Of a stretch of DNA of 39,714 nt, positions 1 to 7,180 are shown one piece after another. The position numbers and the translations under genes were made by a program. Every line of letters starts with the position of its first letter. Positions within the stretch are counted from its first letter, which is position 1. The notes beneath the pieces are model-generated. The model saw nothing but the letters and a program-made list of their open reading frames with translations, was not told the origin of the DNA and ran no database searches. This DNA is from Clostridia bacterium (lineage in GTDB: Bacteria; Bacillota; Clostridia; Oscillospirales; Acutalibacteraceae): the NCBI GenBank assembly GCA_017434985.1, contig JAFSFY010000041.1, positions 1 through 39,714 of the forward strand. Direction: 5' to 3'.

Positions 1-152
1 CGTGCCGGAACAGCCTACTGCAACAACGGTTCAGCCATTCTGCTCGGGAATGAGACTTTTTCGCCCGTTCACACTGTCTCGCACCGACCGACAGCTCTCT
101 GAAGTGAAGGATGGACCAAAAATAGTTCCTTCATCGCATTTCTTATGAATAT
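1..152 (-). promoter_or_regulatory. T-box leader RNA, 5' part (runs off left edge)
   Basis: Read on the minus strand, the RNA carries the stem I signature of a T-box: AGAGAGC (94-100), then GGTGCGAGAC (76-85), then ATTCCCGAGC (42-51). T-boxes bind uncharged tRNA and raise expression of aminoacyl-tRNA synthetase or amino-acid genes. The antiterminator, the terminator and the regulated gene would lie to the left of position 1, so the gene is unknown. By alignment with the usual stem I layout the specifier codon may be CUC (Leu) at 54-52; this is tentative. A strong promoter sits just upstream at 160-188. Confidence 0.8.
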
Positions 153-159
153 GGGAAAC

Positions 160-188
160 ATTTTAGCACTCTTTTTTGCGGTTGTCAA
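160..188 (-). promoter_or_regulatory. Sigma-A promoter of the T-box transcript
   Basis: Minus-strand -35 TTGACA (183-188) and -10 TAAAAT (160-165) are separated by 17 bp. Transcription would start near 152, at the beginning of the T-box leader. The spacer and -10 overlap a TTAGCACTC sequence (163-171) identical to one arm of the CIRCE operator, but the second arm is absent. Confidence 0.75.
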
Positions 189-202
189 GGGATTTTTTCA
201 GT

Positions 203-982
203 TTATTCGATCTCAAGATCACGATATTTTTCAATATACGCCTTCAATACGCGGTTGGTTTCGAGGTCGGCGTCGCCGAGGGTGCTTGAACAGACGATGA
301 TGCCCTCGATACGGCCGCTTTTGAGAAGTTCAAAATAGCAGGAGAGTTGCGCGTCGAACAGGGCGATGTCCATCGGCTCGTTTTTGTTGTAGTTCCACAC
401 GTAAGTGCCGAGCATTACGGGTTTCTCCCCCGCGAGGGCAAACACCTTGTCGAGGTGTTTCTCTTTATCGGCAATGTCGGCACAGTCCCAGATCCAAAAG
501 GTGATGCCGTCAAAACATTCGAGATACGGGGCCAAATCGAGATCAAGTTGAAAATCGTACAACACGCACCAAAAATCTTTGCCCGCCGCGTTGAGGGCGG
601 TTTTGATGTCTTTTAACACTTCGGGAGGAAAACGCTCCATCCGTTCGGGCGAAAAGAAATCGTCCACGATACCGCCCGTGATCGGCATCGTCGTGTCAAG
701 AGCGTCCAACACGTCCCCCGTATTGCCGAGTTTGTCTTTCGGCAAAGGGGTGCTGCCATCGCCCAGCACCGACCATTTGATTTCTTTAAACGCGGAAAAA
801 CGGTTTTCAAACTTGGCATACGGCGGTTGGATGTTGCCGCCGTACGACACAATAAACGCGTTGGGAACGTGGTATTCTGCGGCAAATTGTTCGGGGGTCA
901 TCGCGCAGGTCATCCCCGTGCACTCGTTGTGAGAGCCTTCAAGGTGACCCCAATTCCACAGTTTATCGCCGATCTTGGCCAT
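203..982 (-). CDS. Unrecognised 259-residue soluble protein
   Basis: I do not recognise a family with confidence. The protein has no signal peptide or membrane segment. Its alternating hydrophobic strands and acidic/aromatic clusters (GGIVDDFF near residue 104, WIWDCADI near 163, GTYVWNY near 192) recall TIM-barrel glycosidase-like folds, but that is only an impression. The start is well set: AAGGAGG lies 7 bp before the ATG. It is probably monocistronic, with its own promoter at 1036-1064. Its stop is only about 15 bp from the -35 box of the next transcript, the T-box leader. Confidence 0.75.
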   Translation of the reverse strand: MAKIGDKLWNWGHLEGSHNECTGMTCAMTPEQFAAEYHVPNAFIVSYGGNIQPPYAKFENRFSAFKEIKWSVLGDGSTPLPKDKLGNTGDVLDALDTTMPITGGIVDDFFSPERMERFPPEVLKDIKTALNAAGKDFWCVLYDFQLDLDLAPYLECFDGITFWIWDCADIADKEKHLDKVFALAGEKPVMLGTYVWNYNKNEPMDIALFDAQLSCYFELLKSGRIEGIIVCSSTLGDADLETNRVLKAYIEKYRDLEIE

Positions 983-1004
983 ACAAATTCCTCCTTGTTT
1001 GAGA

Positions 1005-1035
1005 AAAAGCGCATACGGTTATCGTATGCGCTTTT
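1005..1035 (-). terminator. Intrinsic terminator after the AI-2E family gene
   Basis: A perfect 13-bp stem (1005-1017 with 1023-1035) has a 5-base loop and, read on the minus strand, is followed by a U tract. It lies about 35 bp beyond the AI-2E family stop codon. It also falls at the start of the mRNA predicted from the promoter at 1036-1064, so it may double as a 5' stem-loop of the next gene. Confidence 0.75.
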
Positions 1036-1064
1036 ATCGTAAGGGAATTGCCCTACTCTGTCAA
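1036..1064 (-). promoter_or_regulatory. Promoter of the 203-982 gene
   Basis: Minus-strand -35 TTGACA (1059-1064), a 17-bp spacer and -10 TACGAT (1036-1041). The -35 is perfect and the -10 matches four of six. It lies between the AI-2E family stop codon and the hairpin at 1005-1035, so the transcript would begin with that hairpin. Confidence 0.5.
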
Positions 1065-1070
1065 GAGAGT

Positions 1071-2237
1071 TTATTCGGTTTTGTTGCCGGATTCTTCGGG
1101 AATCGTCCACGTTTGGGTTTGCTTTTTCGGTTTTTGTCGCGAAGCAATGTAATCGGTGATGATCAATTGTACCACCGCCATCACCGGGGCGCCAAGCAAA
1201 ATGCCCCAGAACCCAAAGAGACCGCCGCACACCGTGATGCCGAGCAACACATAGATCGGCTTGATGCCCACCGTTTGACCGACGATACGCGGTTGGATGA
1301 TGTTGGCGTCGATCTGTTGCATCACGATGATATAGATCGCGATGAAGAGTGCACCGTAGAAGTTGCCCGACAACAGTGCAAACAACACGCACAGCAAACC
1401 GCCGATGATCGCACCGAAGTACGGAATGATGTTGAGAAGGCCGAGCATAATGCCGAGCGCGGGTGCATTGGGCATACGGGCAATGAGGAAACCGATGGTT
1501 GCCAAAATGCTGACCACCAACGCGTCCAACAACTGACTGTACACGTAATTTTGGAAGATCTTGGCGATCTTGTGCAGATAATCCGAAATGAAATTCACCG
1601 TTTTGTTTTTGAGGAAGATCCCGCTGACCGATCGCGTGGCACGGAACAGCGATTCCCGACCGAACAACATATACAGCGAAATGACGATCGCCATCACCAC
1701 GTCCACAATGGAGCCGGTGATGCTGACCACACTGCGCACGTAAGACATCACGCGCTCAACGGTGAGGTAACCTTTCAATTGCTCGTACACTTCGCGCAGT
1801 TTATCCTTCACGTCAAAATACGCGAGCAAACCACTGCCGCTGTGCTCATCCAAGAAGGTGGTGACCGTGTTGTAATAGGACGGGATGTTTTCCACAAAAT
1901 CGACCAGCGCATTGAACAGCGCCGGACCCGCCAAGTAGACCACGAGTGCCAACAAACCGAACGCCAGCAAATACACAATGGTGATGGAGAGCGGGCGCGC
2001 GGTTTTTTGCCAAAACTTCGCCTTGGGACGCAACATCAGCGTTTCGAGCTTTTTGGCAGGCATATACAGCAAGAAGGCAATCACAAAGCCGATGACAAAC
2101 GGCGTTAAAATGCCGAAAAGCCGCCCGATGATCCCGCCGATCTCGGCCAAACTGTCGAACATTTTATAGACAACGATGAGCGCAAAGCCCACCAAAAACA
2201 TCCCGATCCATTGACCGAGTGTTTTGTTTGGTTTCAT
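1071..2237 (-). CDS. AI-2E family transporter (PF01594 type)
   Basis: This 388-residue membrane protein belongs to the AI-2E/TqsA/PerM family. Members have about eight membrane segments and are variously linked to autoinducer export, Na+/H+ exchange or sporulation, so the substrate cannot be read from sequence. Hydrophobic helices begin right after the N-terminal WIGMFLVGFALIVVYKMF stretch. A long central amphipathic region precedes the conserved C-terminal block with NIIPYFGAIIGG, IIQPRIVGQTVGIKP and GILLGAPVMAV, typical of the family. The ATG at 2237 is preferred over one 18 codons upstream because AAAGGGGG lies about 8 bp before it. It follows dnaJ but has its own possible promoter and terminator. 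Confidence 0.88.
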   Translation of the reverse strand: MKPNKTLGQWIGMFLVGFALIVVYKMFDSLAEIGGIIGRLFGILTPFVIGFVIAFLLYMPAKKLETLMLRPKAKFWQKTARPLSITIVYLLAFGLLALVVYLAGPALFNALVDFVENIPSYYNTVTTFLDEHSGSGLLAYFDVKDKLREVYEQLKGYLTVERVMSYVRSVVSITGSIVDVVMAIVISLYMLFGRESLFRATRSVSGIFLKNKTVNFISDYLHKIAKIFQNYVYSQLLDALVVSILATIGFLIARMPNAPALGIMLGLLNIIPYFGAIIGGLLCVLFALLSGNFYGALFIAIYIIVMQQIDANIIQPRIVGQTVGIKPIYVLLGITVCGGLFGFWGILLGAPVMAVVQLIITDYIASRQKPKKQTQTWTIPEESGNKTE

Positions 2238-2270
2238 ATCGCGCGCCCCCTTTTGGATTTGTTTTTCTTT

Positions 2271-2299
2271 AGCATAGCAAGATTTTTTCAAAAATACAA
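2271..2299 (-). promoter_or_regulatory. Possible promoter of the AI-2E family gene
   Basis: Minus-strand TTGTAT (2294-2299), 17-bp spacer and TATGCT (2271-2276), located between the dnaJ stop and the AI-2E family start. The match is moderate. If it is not used, the gene would be the last member of the heat-shock operon. Confidence 0.4.
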
Positions 2300-2302
2300 G
2301 AT

Positions 2303-3451
2303 TTAATTGAACATATCTTTGATTTTGTCAAAGAAACTCTCGCGTTTTTGATAGTTTTTGTTGCCGAGCGATTCCTCGAACTGGCGAAGCAGGTCTTTTT
2401 GCTTGCCGTTTAAGTTTTTGGGAACTTCCACCGTCACACGGGCAATGAGGTCGCCTTTCCCGCGGCCGTTGACGTACGGGATACCTTTGCCTTTCAGACG
2501 GATGATGTCGTCGGGTTGCGTACCCTCTTTGAGCGAATAATCCTGCTTACCGTCCAGCGTAGGAATTTGAATGTCGGCACCGAGTGCCAACTGCGCAAAG
2601 GTGAGCGGCAGGTCACAGAGCAGGTCGTATCCGCGACGCTCGAAGATCGGGTGCGGTCTCACCGACACCTTCACTTCCAAATCGCCCGCAGGACCGCCGT
2701 TTACACCGGCGTTGCCTTTGCCGCGCACCGTTAAAATTTGCCCGTCGTCAATACCGGCGGGTATGTTGATGCCCACTTTTTCGGCCACGCGCACCTGGCC
2801 GACGCCGTTACAGGTGCGGCACGGAGTTTCGATGATCTTCCCCTTACCGCCGCAACGGGAACACACCGTTTGCGTTTGCATCACGCCGAACGGTGTGCGC
2901 TGTTGGCGCGTTTCTTGCCCGGTACCGTGACATTGCGGGCAGGTCGAAGCCGAGGTGCCTTTGGCGGCACCGCTGCCGCCGCAATCGGTACAGGGTTTTA
3001 CCAAGCGCACGTCCACCTGCTTTTGGCAGCCTTTGGCGGCTTCCTCAAACGAAATGATGACGCTTGCCGACACATCACTGCCCTGCCGCGGTGCATTGGG
3101 GTTGGCACGGCGACCACCGCCTCCACCGAAGAAGGAGGAAAAAATGTCGCCGAGGTCGATGTCCACGCCGCCCCAACTGCCGGCACCACCCCAACCGCCG
3201 CCACCGGCGCCGAAATTGGGGTCAACACCCGCGTGGCCGTATTGGTCGTACCGCGCTTTTTTCTGCGCGTCGGACAATACTTCGTACGCTTCGCCTACTT
3301 CTTTGAAGTGTGCTTCCGCTTCTTTGTCACCGGGGTGCAGGTCGGGGTGATATTGTTTCGCCATACGGCGATACGCTTTTTTGATTTCGTCTTCCGAGGC
3401 GCCCTTTTGGATGCCGAGTACCTCGTAATAATCGCGTTTTTGTTCTGCCAT
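2303..3451 (-). CDS. dnaJ: Chaperone DnaJ
   Basis: This is the 382-residue class I J-domain co-chaperone that delivers unfolded clients to DnaK and stimulates its ATPase. The J domain has HPD at residues 35-37, followed by a glycine/phenylalanine-rich region (about 75-115). Four CxxCxGxG zinc-binding repeats begin near residues 154, 171, 197 and 211, and then come the two C-terminal substrate-binding domains. All signature elements are intact. The ATG at 3451 is chosen because AGGAGA lies about 8 bp upstream; a TTG two codons earlier is less likely. It is the last chaperone gene of hrcA-grpE-dnaK-dnaJ and is separated from dnaK by a strong hairpin. Confidence 0.98.
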   Translation of the reverse strand: MAEQKRDYYEVLGIQKGASEDEIKKAYRRMAKQYHPDLHPGDKEAEAHFKEVGEAYEVLSDAQKKARYDQYGHAGVDPNFGAGGGGWGGAGSWGGVDIDLGDIFSSFFGGGGGRRANPNAPRQGSDVSASVIISFEEAAKGCQKQVDVRLVKPCTDCGGSGAAKGTSASTCPQCHGTGQETRQQRTPFGVMQTQTVCSRCGGKGKIIETPCRTCNGVGQVRVAEKVGINIPAGIDDGQILTVRGKGNAGVNGGPAGDLEVKVSVRPHPIFERRGYDLLCDLPLTFAQLALGADIQIPTLDGKQDYSLKEGTQPDDIIRLKGKGIPYVNGRGKGDLIARVTVEVPKNLNGKQKDLLRQFEESLGNKNYQKRESFFDKIKDMFN

Positions 3452-3482
3452 AACCAATCTCCTGTCGGGAGTTTAATGCGAC

Positions 3483-3512
3483 CGATAGCCCCCTTGAAAA
3501 AGGGGGCTATCG
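3483..3512 (-). repeat. 12-bp hairpin between dnaK and dnaJ
   Basis: A perfect inverted repeat (3483-3494 with 3501-3512, 6-base loop) lies between the dnaK stop and the dnaJ ribosome site. On the minus strand it is followed by mixed sequence without a U tract, so it is not a standard intrinsic terminator. A role as an mRNA-processing or 3'-end stability structure that sets the dnaK to dnaJ ratio is plausible but inferred. Confidence 0.7.
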
Positions 3513-3526
3513 CGCTCGCTGTTACA

Positions 3527-5338
3527 TTAGTGGACTTCGCCGTTGTAGTAGCCGTCGTCACCGGCGGGCGGCACGTCACCGTCCGCAGGTGCACCTTGTT
3601 CGGGCGCGGCAGCCTTGTAGATCTTTTCGGACACTTCGTAGAATTTCTTGGTCAGATCTTCCTGCGCCGCTTTGATCGCGTCGATATCTTCGCCTTTCAA
3701 GGTCTCTTTCAAGGCGTCGATCTTGGTTTGGAGTTCATTCTTGTCGGCCTCATCCAGTTTATCGCCGAGTTCTTCGATGGTTTTCTCGCATTGGTACACC
3801 ATTTGATCGGCACCGTTGCGGATCTCCACCGCTTCTCTCTTCTTCTTATCTTCTTCGGCGTATTGCTCCGCCTCTTGCACCGCTTTTTCCACGTCTTCTT
3901 TGGACATATTGGTGTTGGAGGTGATGGTGATGTGTTGTTCTTTGCCGGTGCCGAGGTCTTTGGCGCTGACGTTCACGATGCCGTTGGCGTCAATATCAAA
4001 CGTGACTTCGATCTGCGGCACACCGCGACGGGCGGGCGCAATGCCGTCCAAGTGGAACATACCGAGGGTCTTGTTGTCACGGGCAAATTCGCGTTCCCCT
4101 TGCAACACGTGCACTTCCACGGAGGGTTGATTGTCTTGTGCCGTGGAGAAGATCTGCGATTTTTTGGTGGGAATGGTGGTGTTGCGCTCGATCACGCGGG
4201 TCATAATGCCACCCATCGTTTCGACGCCCAGGGAAAGGGGCGTTACGTCGAGAAGCAACAAACCTTTCACTTCGCCACCGAGAACGCCGGCTTGCAACGC
4301 GGCACCCATCGCCACGCATTCGTCGGGGTTGATGCCCTTAAACGGCTCTTTGCCGAGGAATTTTTGCACCGCTTCCTGCACCGCGGGAATACGGGTGGAG
4401 CCGCCGACAAGCAACACTTTGTCAATCTGAGAAGCGGAGAGGCCGCTGTCGGACAAGGCTTGTTTCACAGGACCCATCGTGGCTTCCACCAAATCGGCGG
4501 TGAGACGGTTAAACTCTGCACGGGAAAGGGTCATATCCAAATGTTTCGGGCCGGTGGCATCCGCCGTGATAAAGGGAAGGTTGATGTTACTGGTCATACC
4601 GCCCGAAAGTTCGATCTTGGCCTTCTCCGCCGCTTCACGCAAACGTTGCACCGCCATTTTATCGGTCGAGAGATCCACACCGGTCTCGTTTTTAAAGCCG
4701 GCGATGAGCCAATTTACGATCTTTTGGTCAAAGTCGTCGCCGCCCAAACGGTTGTTACCCGCGGTGGCCAACACTTCTTGCACACCGTCGCCCATTTCGA
4801 TGATGGACACGTCGAACGTACCGCCGCCCAAGTCATACACCATAATTTTTTGGTCGGTCTCTTTATCAATACCGTACGCGAGCGCTGCCGCGGTGGGTTC
4901 GTTGATGATGCGTTTCACTTCCAAACCGGCGATCTTGCCCGCGTCTTTGGTCGCTTGACGTTGCGCGTCGGTAAAATAAGCGGGAACGGTGATGACCGCT
5001 TCGGTCACTTTGTCGCCCAAATAGGCTTCCGCATCCTGTTTGAGTTTGGACAGGATCATCGCGGAAATTTCCTGCGGGGTATACCCTTTATCGTCGATGG
5101 TTACTTTTTTCGCAGTACCCATATCGCGTTTGATGGACGAAATAGTGCGGTCGGGGTTGGAGACCGCTTGTTGTTTTGCCACGCGGCCGACAATACGCTC
5201 GCCGTCCTTCTTAAACGCCACCACCGAGGGGGTGGTACGGGCGCCTTCCGCGTTGGGGATGACGACGGCTTCGCCGCCTTCGATCACCGAAACGCAAGAG
5301 TTGGTTGTACCAAGGTCGATACCAATGATTTTTGCCAT
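3527..5338 (-). CDS. dnaK: Chaperone DnaK (Hsp70)
   Basis: This 603-residue Hsp70 is the central ATP-dependent chaperone of the operon. The nucleotide-binding domain starts with [10 protein letters not shown] (residues 4-13) and contains the phosphate-2 loop [10 protein letters not shown] and the adenosine loop [11 protein letters not shown]. The hydrophobic linker [14 protein letters not shown] and the substrate-binding beta domain follow, then a helical lid ending in an alanine/glycine/aspartate-rich tail. Length is normal for Bacillota, which lack the 24-residue insertion of proteobacterial DnaK. GGAGG precedes the ATG by 9 bp. It is regulated by HrcA through the CIRCE at 6976-7002 as part of the four-gene operon. 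Confidence 0.99.
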   Translation of the reverse strand: MAKIIGIDLGTTNSCVSVIEGGEAVVIPNAEGARTTPSVVAFKKDGERIVGRVAKQQAVSNPDRTISSIKRDMGTAKKVTIDDKGYTPQEISAMILSKLKQDAEAYLGDKVTEAVITVPAYFTDAQRQATKDAGKIAGLEVKRIINEPTAAALAYGIDKETDQKIMVYDLGGGTFDVSIIEMGDGVQEVLATAGNNRLGGDDFDQKIVNWLIAGFKNETGVDLSTDKMAVQRLREAAEKAKIELSGGMTSNINLPFITADATGPKHLDMTLSRAEFNRLTADLVEATMGPVKQALSDSGLSASQIDKVLLVGGSTRIPAVQEAVQKFLGKEPFKGINPDECVAMGAALQAGVLGGEVKGLLLLDVTPLSLGVETMGGIMTRVIERNTTIPTKKSQIFSTAQDNQPSVEVHVLQGEREFARDNKTLGMFHLDGIAPARRGVPQIEVTFDIDANGIVNVSAKDLGTGKEQHITITSNTNMSKEDVEKAVQEAEQYAEEDKKKREAVEIRNGADQMVYQCEKTIEELGDKLDEADKNELQTKIDALKETLKGEDIDAIKAAQEDLTKKFYEVSEKIYKAAAPEQGAPADGDVPPAGDDGYYNGEVH

Positions 5339-5382
5339 GATTGTTTGCCTCCAAATATTGTTATGTTTATTGATTCACCAAA

Positions 5383-5910
5383 TTAGTTGGCCACCTTGAC
5401 CATCGCGGGACGAAGTACGCGTTTTCCGAGGCGATAGCCTTTCTGGAACACCTCAGTCACGGTTTCGGGTTCCACACCGTCCGCATCCTCGCGCATCACG
5501 GCGTGATGGATCTCAGGGTCAAATGTTTCGCCGAGCGCGGGAATCTCTTCAAGTCCCATCGCTTTGAGCGATTCTTCAAACTGCGCGATCACCATATTGA
5601 CGCCTTTGCGGTATTCTTCCCCGTCGGGGGCGGCGATGGCACGCTCCAGATTATCAATACTCGGCAATAACGTTTTCAGCACTTCGCCTTTCACAAACGA
5701 GCCGAGTTGTTCTTTTTCTTGATCGGTGCGGCGTTTGTAGTTGGCATATTCCGCCACCACACGCTGATACTGATCTTGCTCTTGCGCGAGCTGTGCTTTC
5801 AGTTCGTCAAGTTCAGTATGGGCCGTTTCGGCCGCGGTATTCTCTTCTGCCGTTTGAACTTCCGTTTCGGGTTGTTCGGTATCCACGGGAGTTTTGATCT
5901 CGTTTTCCAT
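5383..5910 (-). CDS. grpE: Nucleotide exchange factor GrpE
   Basis: This 175-residue protein exchanges ADP for ATP on DnaK. An acidic, glutamate-rich N-terminus (to about residue 50) leads into a long coiled coil (EQDQYQRVVAEYANYKRR). The conserved C-terminal beta domain follows, with LPSIDNLERAI and the family end motif YRLGKRVLRPAMVKV. Length is normal. It starts 12 bp after the hrcA stop and has an AAGGAGG ribosome site. The dnaK gene follows 44 bp later. Confidence 0.98.
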   Translation of the reverse strand: MENEIKTPVDTEQPETEVQTAEENTAAETAHTELDELKAQLAQEQDQYQRVVAEYANYKRRTDQEKEQLGSFVKGEVLKTLLPSIDNLERAIAAPDGEEYRKGVNMVIAQFEESLKAMGLEEIPALGETFDPEIHHAVMREDADGVEPETVTEVFQKGYRLGKRVLRPAMVKVAN

Positions 5911-5922
5911 ACGAAGACCTCC

Positions 5923-6954
5923 TTATTTCTCGTTAAAGGTCGTGAGCAAACGACCGACGGTATTCGCCACGTGTTCCAGCCGCGCAATGGTGCGCGCGTA
6001 ATCCATACGGATGGGACCCACCAATCCGAGCGTACCGCCGTGATCGGGACCGACCGCATATCGCGTGACAATGATGCTGGAACCGCACAGTTCGGGGCGC
6101 GGACTTTCGTTGCCGATGAGCACACACAAGCCGCCGCGATAATCGGTCAACATGGTGGCCAATTGCTCACGATGCGACAAAAAGCCGAGCAAGGAACGCG
6201 CATTTTCGGGCGGATAGTCGGGATGTTGCAACAAATTAAATTGCCCCGACAAGCGAATATCCGACTCTGCCGATTCTTGCACCAGGTCGGCAAACGCCGT
6301 GAGCAGCGGTGCATAGCACAACCCATGACCGCCGAGCAGTTTGAGCAACGACCCTTGCACCAATGCGGGTGAAATATCCGCCAATGGTTTGCCGCCGAAT
6401 GCGCGAGTAAGGTGTCGCGCCACCTGTGAAAGCGCCTGCACGTCCACCCCACCGTCCAATCGGCAAACGCGGGTGTGCAAACGGCCGTCATCGGTCATCA
6501 ACAGTACCGCGGCCAACCGCAAACCCGTGGGCAACACTTCTACCCGACTCACACGCGCGCCGCGCGTGTCGGGCGCCGCCGAGAGCACGGCGTATCCCGT
6601 GGTTTTCGCCAGCAGATCCGAAGCGCGTTCCATCAACCGTTCGGGGTCACCCGCCGCATTTTCAAGATACTCGTCAATACGGATACACACATCTTCCGCA
6701 AGGGGGCGACGGGGCATCAACTGATCCACGTACAAGCGAAACGCTTTGGGCGTGGGAATGCGCCCTGCCGACGTGTGCGGTTGTGTCAGATAACCGGCAG
6801 CCGACAATTCTGCCATATCGTTGCGAATGGTTGCCGAAGAAACGGCATATTCCAACAAGGCGGCAATGGCTTTGGAACCCACCGGTTCCCCCGTACGGAT
6901 ATATTCATCCACCATCGCCGACACCACGTGCCGTTTGCGATTATCGAGTTCCAT
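5923..6954 (-). CDS. hrcA: Heat-inducible transcription repressor HrcA
   Basis: This 343-residue repressor binds CIRCE operators as a dimer and needs GroEL for activity, which gives feedback on free chaperonin. The N-terminal winged helix has VSSATIRNDMAEL (about residues 34-46) as its recognition region, followed by LTQPHTSAGRIPT, highly typical of HrcA. The C-terminal GAF-like dimerisation domain ends with IGPIRMDYARTIARLEHV. It is the first gene of the operon, starts 21 bp after its own CIRCE and so represses itself. A second CIRCE at 35648-35674 puts groESL in the same regulon within this window. Confidence 0.98.
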   Translation of the reverse strand: MELDNRKRHVVSAMVDEYIRTGEPVGSKAIAALLEYAVSSATIRNDMAELSAAGYLTQPHTSAGRIPTPKAFRLYVDQLMPRRPLAEDVCIRIDEYLENAAGDPERLMERASDLLAKTTGYAVLSAAPDTRGARVSRVEVLPTGLRLAAVLLMTDDGRLHTRVCRLDGGVDVQALSQVARHLTRAFGGKPLADISPALVQGSLLKLLGGHGLCYAPLLTAFADLVQESAESDIRLSGQFNLLQHPDYPPENARSLLGFLSHREQLATMLTDYRGGLCVLIGNESPRPELCGSSIIVTRYAVGPDHGGTLGLVGPIRMDYARTIARLEHVANTVGRLLTTFNEK

Positions 6955-6975
6955 TGCTTCACCTCTTTTCGAAAA

Positions 6976-7002
6976 TTAGCACTCGCACCATCGGAGTGCT
7001 AA
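6976..7002 (-). promoter_or_regulatory. CIRCE operator of the hrcA operon
   Basis: Perfect consensus TTAGCACTC-N9-GAGTGCTAA, both 9-bp arms intact. It lies between the predicted promoter (7012-7040) and the hrcA start codon, the standard position for HrcA repression. The N9 spacer is nearly the same as that of the groES CIRCE but in the opposite orientation relative to the gene. Confidence 0.98.
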
Positions 7003-7011
7003 CCTTTCTAT

Positions 7012-7040
7012 ACTTTACCATTTGTGCCGACCTATGTCAA
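7012..7040 (-). promoter_or_regulatory. Sigma-A promoter of hrcA-grpE-dnaK-dnaJ
   Basis: Minus-strand -35 TTGACA (7035-7040), 17-bp spacer, -10 TAAAGT (7012-7017). The CIRCE begins 9 bp downstream of the -10, so HrcA would cover the transcription start. Confidence 0.75.
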
Positions 7041-7105
7041 TAGACAAATGTGAATGTTTTGTTAAATAGTGGAAACTTCTTATCGTTTCTTTGTTGATTT
7101 TCCCC

Positions 7106-7134
7106 TTGAAAACAGACGCGATTTTTGGTATGCT
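7106..7134 (+). promoter_or_regulatory. Promoter of the DUF1846-glf operon
   Basis: Plus-strand -35 TTGAAA (7106-7111), 17-bp spacer and -10 TATGCT (7129-7134). It is immediately followed by a 14-bp palindrome (7137-7150), placing a likely operator at the transcription start. Confidence 0.6.
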
Positions 7135-7136
7135 AT

Positions 7137-7150
7137 ATACTAATTAGTAT
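7137..7150. promoter_or_regulatory. Palindromic operator candidate
   Basis: ATACTAATTAGTAT is a perfect 14-bp palindrome two bases after the -10 box of the DUF1846 promoter. The position and symmetry suit a dimeric repressor of TetR, MarR or similar type. No regulator gene adjoins it, and the regulator is unknown. Confidence 0.5.
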
Positions 7151-7180
7151 TATGGGAAGTTTTTGAGTTGGGGTGGTATT

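Noticed and set aside
975..2108. 377-codon plus-strand frame opposite the AI-2E family gene
   Set aside because: Translation is His/Asp/Arg-rich and non-protein-like, and the minus-strand membrane protein is clear.
2738..5386. Very long plus-strand open frame opposite dnaK and dnaJ
   Set aside because: It is antisense to two intact chaperone genes, has His/Val/Gly-rich low-complexity translation and no ribosome site. It is a codon-bias shadow.
7163..7180. TTG start six codons upstream for the DUF1846 gene
   Set aside because: The ATG at 7181 has GGGGTGG just upstream and begins the family-typical N-terminus; the TTG lacks a ribosome site.
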